A stretch of DNA of 64,000 nucleotides from Valencia hispanica (Eukaryota > Chordata > Actinopteri > Cyprinodontiformes > Valenciidae), in contig OY747713.1 in assembly GCA_963556495.2 (NCBI GenBank), forward strand, positions 30,979,961 through 31,043,960, written 5' to 3'. Below the pieces are notes generated by a model. The model had not been told where the DNA came from. It searched no databases and saw nothing but the letters and a program-made list of their open reading frames with translations. Position numbers and translations under genes: made by a program. Positions 61,051 to 64,000 of this stretch are shown here, one piece after another; within the stretch, counting starts at the first letter, position 1, and the number at the start of each line of letters is the position of its first letter.

Positions 61051-62710
61051 GTTTCTTTCCAGTTTTAACACTTATAGGTATTTATCTGGGGATGACTGCT
61101 ATCAAGAGGAGCACAGTATCAGTTTGGTCCAACAGGTTAATCATCCAGGCCACAGCCTATTGTATTTTTTTAAATTATGCCATCCTTAAGGATGTGAATA
61201 TCTTCAATTAAAGTACAAAACAACCAATAAGAGGCCCCATAAAAAGTAAATATTTTACCTACAGAAAACAAAATCAAACCTTTTTGGTAAAAGTGTACTA
61301 ATAACAATAATATTTCTGTAAAAGTGCTGATTTAGTGCTCTTGTCTGATTAACTGCTTGGGAAATGTAATCGTTCATTGAGCTTGTTAGCGCTGTAGATC
61401 GTTGAAGTTGCTTTCACTTTTGGAGATTTATCATTTTTGCAATTAAACCAGATTGTTCTATATCTAGTTATTGGATTTGAAATATGACCTAAAAATCAGA
61501 GTTATGTTAAGCCAGTAAACCTAAAAAGGCAATAGGGAGGCTCCCCAGCAGCGTTTGATTTCACTTATAGAATTAATAACAATAATTAAAAAAAACAAAA
61601 TTCCAAATTGATTAAAAATGGAAATTTATTTAGGATTTTAAAGAGGTGACAAATGTAATTATTATGTAATTACATCGAGCAAACCGTTTAGATTTATGAT
61701 TTAACATTGCTATTTTATTTGTGCTTGTGTCTGTGCTGTTGTTACATTTCCTTGTTAATATAGCTGCAGACTTATCAATAAACAATAATCAATAAACAAA
61801 TGACAACTGGTCCCTCTTTCCTAACGCTTGAGTACTAAAATGTAACGCTCTAAACATGGCTGCCAGACCAAATGAATAAGTCTGAGGAGAAATAACATTG
61901 TTTCCTTTTTTATTTGCTTCTAATAACTTAAATCTAAAGAATTATAAATAATAATGTAAATATCGCTCCAAATCATGTTGCAGTATGATGTAAACTCAAA
62001 TCGGGACCAGAAATCAAATTCCTCTTTGGGTACCACAGAATCCTGGGTTGGCTCTGATCATTCTTCTTTACATTTAATAGCTTGTTTATTTCAGCTAAAA
62101 GTAAATGAAGTTGTCAAAACTATTGTGGAGTAGATATGAAAATAGTTTCTGTAAAGAAAAATAGAGGAGTGCAAGTTAAACAAAACATTAAATCTCATTT
62201 CCAACACAGTGCACTGTAAATAATGACATGTTATGGTAATTTAGAATTTGTCCACTAGAGAGCACTGACAAGTTTCTCATGCAAAGGTAAAACATCCCCC
62301 CCGGCACCAGATATAAATCTTTATTAATATCAGTTTATGTTAAAAGTTTATCAGTGGATAGGATTGCTGAAATTATGATTGCCCTTTTCCACTGAACTTA
62401 ATTAATTAACCTGTTAATGCCTGAAACGTGCACATCCTACATGAAGCACCTCTTGTTCCCGTCCGCTGTCTGCCCTCTCCTCCTTGCTGCATTCTCTATC
62501 TCTTCCCATCTCTCCGACAGCTGTTGTGTTAAGGTTACAGTACACCTTGTGGAGAGGCCTTCCCTTTCATCTCTCCCAGCGGTTTTATGGCGCTGTGTGA
62601 ATGTGCAAGGCTTTTTAATTAGGCTCTGCACCCAGACAGGCCCCAAGGCTGAGGCAGCGCCACTCTGTCTGAAGCTCACACACTCCCTCTCTCCATTCCT
62701 CCTCACTTTG

Positions 62711-62713
<3 letters not shown>

Positions 62714-62744
<31 letters not shown>
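62714..62744. repeat. (CT)n tract before exon 15
   Basis: About 15 CT units followed by gcgctctctctact, 138 nt before the exon-15 acceptor. CT-rich tracts of this kind can bind polypyrimidine-tract proteins; no function is shown here. Confidence 0.9.
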
Positions 62745-62746
<2 letters not shown>

Positions 62747-62882
62747 GCTCTCTCTACTGTCCATCCACAGTGTGTCATCTCCTGTAATCTCTCTGTTTTT
62801 CTGTACAGTGCTATTTCACACCACGCCACTCAAACACTCGTCCACAGATATGTTCTTATTTGTCTCGATCCCTCTCTTTCAG

Positions 62883-63023
62883 CACAACAAACCCCTGTAC
62901 TCTTTTGAGGACAATGCCGACTATGTGTATGACGTCATGTGGTCGCCTGTCCATCCCGCCACGTTTGCCGCTGTGGACGGCATGGGCCGCCTGGACCTGT
63001 GGAACCTCAACAACGACACAGAG
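62883..63023 (+). CDS. dync1i1: Dynein 1 intermediate chain 1, exon 15 (WD40; enhancer-exon homologue)
   Basis: A 141-nt phase 0-0 exon from tctctttcag| to ACAGAG|gtgtgt. It reads [35 protein letters not shown] and [12 protein letters not shown], almost identical to vertebrate DYNC1I1; MWSPVHPA is the I1 form (I2: SPTHPA). It is the next-to-last propeller region; the following VPTAS exon is not in the window. Counting exons by alignment to the human gene makes it the homologue of human exon 15, which has been reported to act as a limb enhancer of the neighbouring DLX5/6 genes. That second role is inferred from homology only. The donor gtgtgt is weaker than most in this gene. Confidence 0.96.
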
Positions 63024-64000
63024 GTGTGTGGATTTAGGTCGCAGTGGGCGTGTTTTCTGGGTCATCTTGTTCTGCGTCAATGTGCGTGCCTGTTTGGTGT
63101 CCTCGGGGTCTTTTGCTGGGGCTCAGCCCGAACCGCACAACCCAACACCCAAAGCTCCCTTCTTCACAAGATTCCCCTGTAGGCGTTTCCCACAGCTCTC
63201 GCTTTAAATCTGACTGGGTGACATCTTCTCATCCTGGCTCCCACCCAGCCACCCCGCTAACATTCATACAACCTCTGCCTAACGTTCAGACAGCCTCAGA
63301 GACCATCTTCCTCCCACAATGTGTCCCATCAGAGGAGTGCACAGATGTGTCGTAGACCACAAACACAGAGCCCCAACCCTCAGTCCCATGAAAATAATGA
63401 TTAAAAAAATGAAAGTTCAGGCCAAGGGTTGAGTTTTGAAATGCTGTGGTGTGAACGTTTTTTTATAGATGAGTGCATTTAAGGCCATTTCAACGCTGGA
63501 GTTTAATATACTCATGTCCAATGATACACATTATAAAAATGAAATTAAGGAATGTCTAAAATTATTGGCAGGGAGTTTTCCATCCTAATTGGGTGTCTAT
63601 GTTACATTTTTCATTAAAGGTGTATTTCTGCTTCCCTAGTAAAGATGCATCAACACTGAAAAATTGAGAGAAATTCAACCATTGATTTGAGTACACTGAA
63701 TCAGAAACGAAAGCACTCTACCATGTAACGAAAGACTTGTCTTTAACCAAATTATTGCAGGCGGAATTATGGGTGCTCTTGATAATGCCTTTAAAATATT
63801 AAAGACGACTGAAACATTTTATTCTGATATATACTGCTTTAAGTTGTTTAGGTTGATTTGAATTTGCAAATGTCCAATTAGTAATCCATAACTTTTCAGA
63901 CATTAGACTTATTTAGAGAGTTTACTCTTCCTTATAGGGAGTTTATCTAAACTGTGTGCATTATTCATTTGAGACTAAGGTTAAGCTTTTCAACAACCAC
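63024..64000 (+). other. dync1i1: dync1i1 intron 15 (5' part)
   Basis: Phase-0 intron running past the window end. I looked for the next exon (a VPTASV...ALNRVRW-like segment) and did not find it. The first 330 bp are GC-rich, the rest AT-rich; nothing else is recognisable. Confidence 0.75.

Larger units (their letters stand above)
53719..62882 (+). other. dync1i1: dync1i1 intron 14 (9.2 kb)
   Basis: Phase-0 intron, gtacgc donor and ctctctttcag acceptor. It contains a Tc1 relic split by an L2 LINE, a MITE, a CA tract and a CT tract. I see nothing nameable in about 53760-54450, 57560-59580, 60000-60940 and 61050-62700. Confidence 0.85.

Noticed and set aside
60886..61211. Two plus-strand frames rich in HT repeats
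   Set aside because: They run through a CA microsatellite and have no recognisable domain.
62417..62908. 163-codon plus-strand frame next to exon 15
   Set aside because: It crosses the CT tract and the exon-15 acceptor in a frame different from the dynein frame; composition is low-complexity and no domain is visible.
63024..64000. Search for dync1i1 exon 16
   Set aside because: No segment resembling VPTASV...ALNRVRW was found, so the rest of the gene is taken to lie beyond the window.

Overview
The window is vertebrate genomic DNA, almost certainly from a ray-finned (teleost) fish. It is AT-rich and intron-dominated, rich in CA/GT microsatellites, and carries typical fish transposons: Tc1-like elements, L2-type and Rex3-type LINEs, hAT-like elements and TTAA-flanked MITEs. 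No bacterial, phage or organellar gene organisation is visible. The exact species cannot be read from the sequence.

One host gene spans the whole window on the + strand. It is the middle and C-terminal part of a cytoplasmic dynein 1 intermediate chain, best matched to DYNC1I1. Eleven coding exons with consensus splice sites and continuous reading phase can be assembled: 3335-3394, 3510-3625, 26281-26373, 33820-33991, 36569-36668, 37712-37837, 50460-50606, 52523-52636, 52854-52987, 53574-53718 and 62883-63023, giving 1,348 nt or about 449 residues. By alignment with the remembered human gene structure these are exons 5 to 15. The N-terminal coiled-coil exons lie upstream of the window, and the last two exons (the end of the WD40 propeller and the C-terminus) lie downstream. 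The exons encode, in order, the Tctex1 (DYNLT) site, the LC8 (DYNLL) site, an acidic linker, the roadblock (DYNLRB) helix and most of the WD40 beta-propeller that docks on the dynein heavy chain.

Layout: 1-3334 is intron 4 with decayed Tc1 and MITE remnants. Exons 5 and 6 are only 115 nt apart. Intron 6 (3626-26280, 22.7 kb) is the main transposon store: a long CA tract, a hAT-like fragment, a MITE nested in another repeat, an internally deleted Tc1, a Tc1-like element with an uninterrupted 342-residue DD34E transposase (minus strand), and an L2 copy that keeps both ends but has lost its coding region. Intron 7 holds a 1.2 kb non-autonomous hAT-like element, a Rex3 LINE lacking its catalytic centre, and a TTAA MITE. 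Introns 8 and 10 hold Tc1 and L2 relics and another TTAA MITE. Intron 14 contains a Tc1 relic split by an L2 LINE.

No previously undescribed biological system is evident. The points most worth a second look are the intact Tc1 transposase gene, the position of the exon-15 homologue (described in mammals as an exonic limb enhancer for DLX5/6), the recurrent TTAA-flanked MITEs, the nested and deleted transposons, and a perfect 16-bp hairpin in intron 13.
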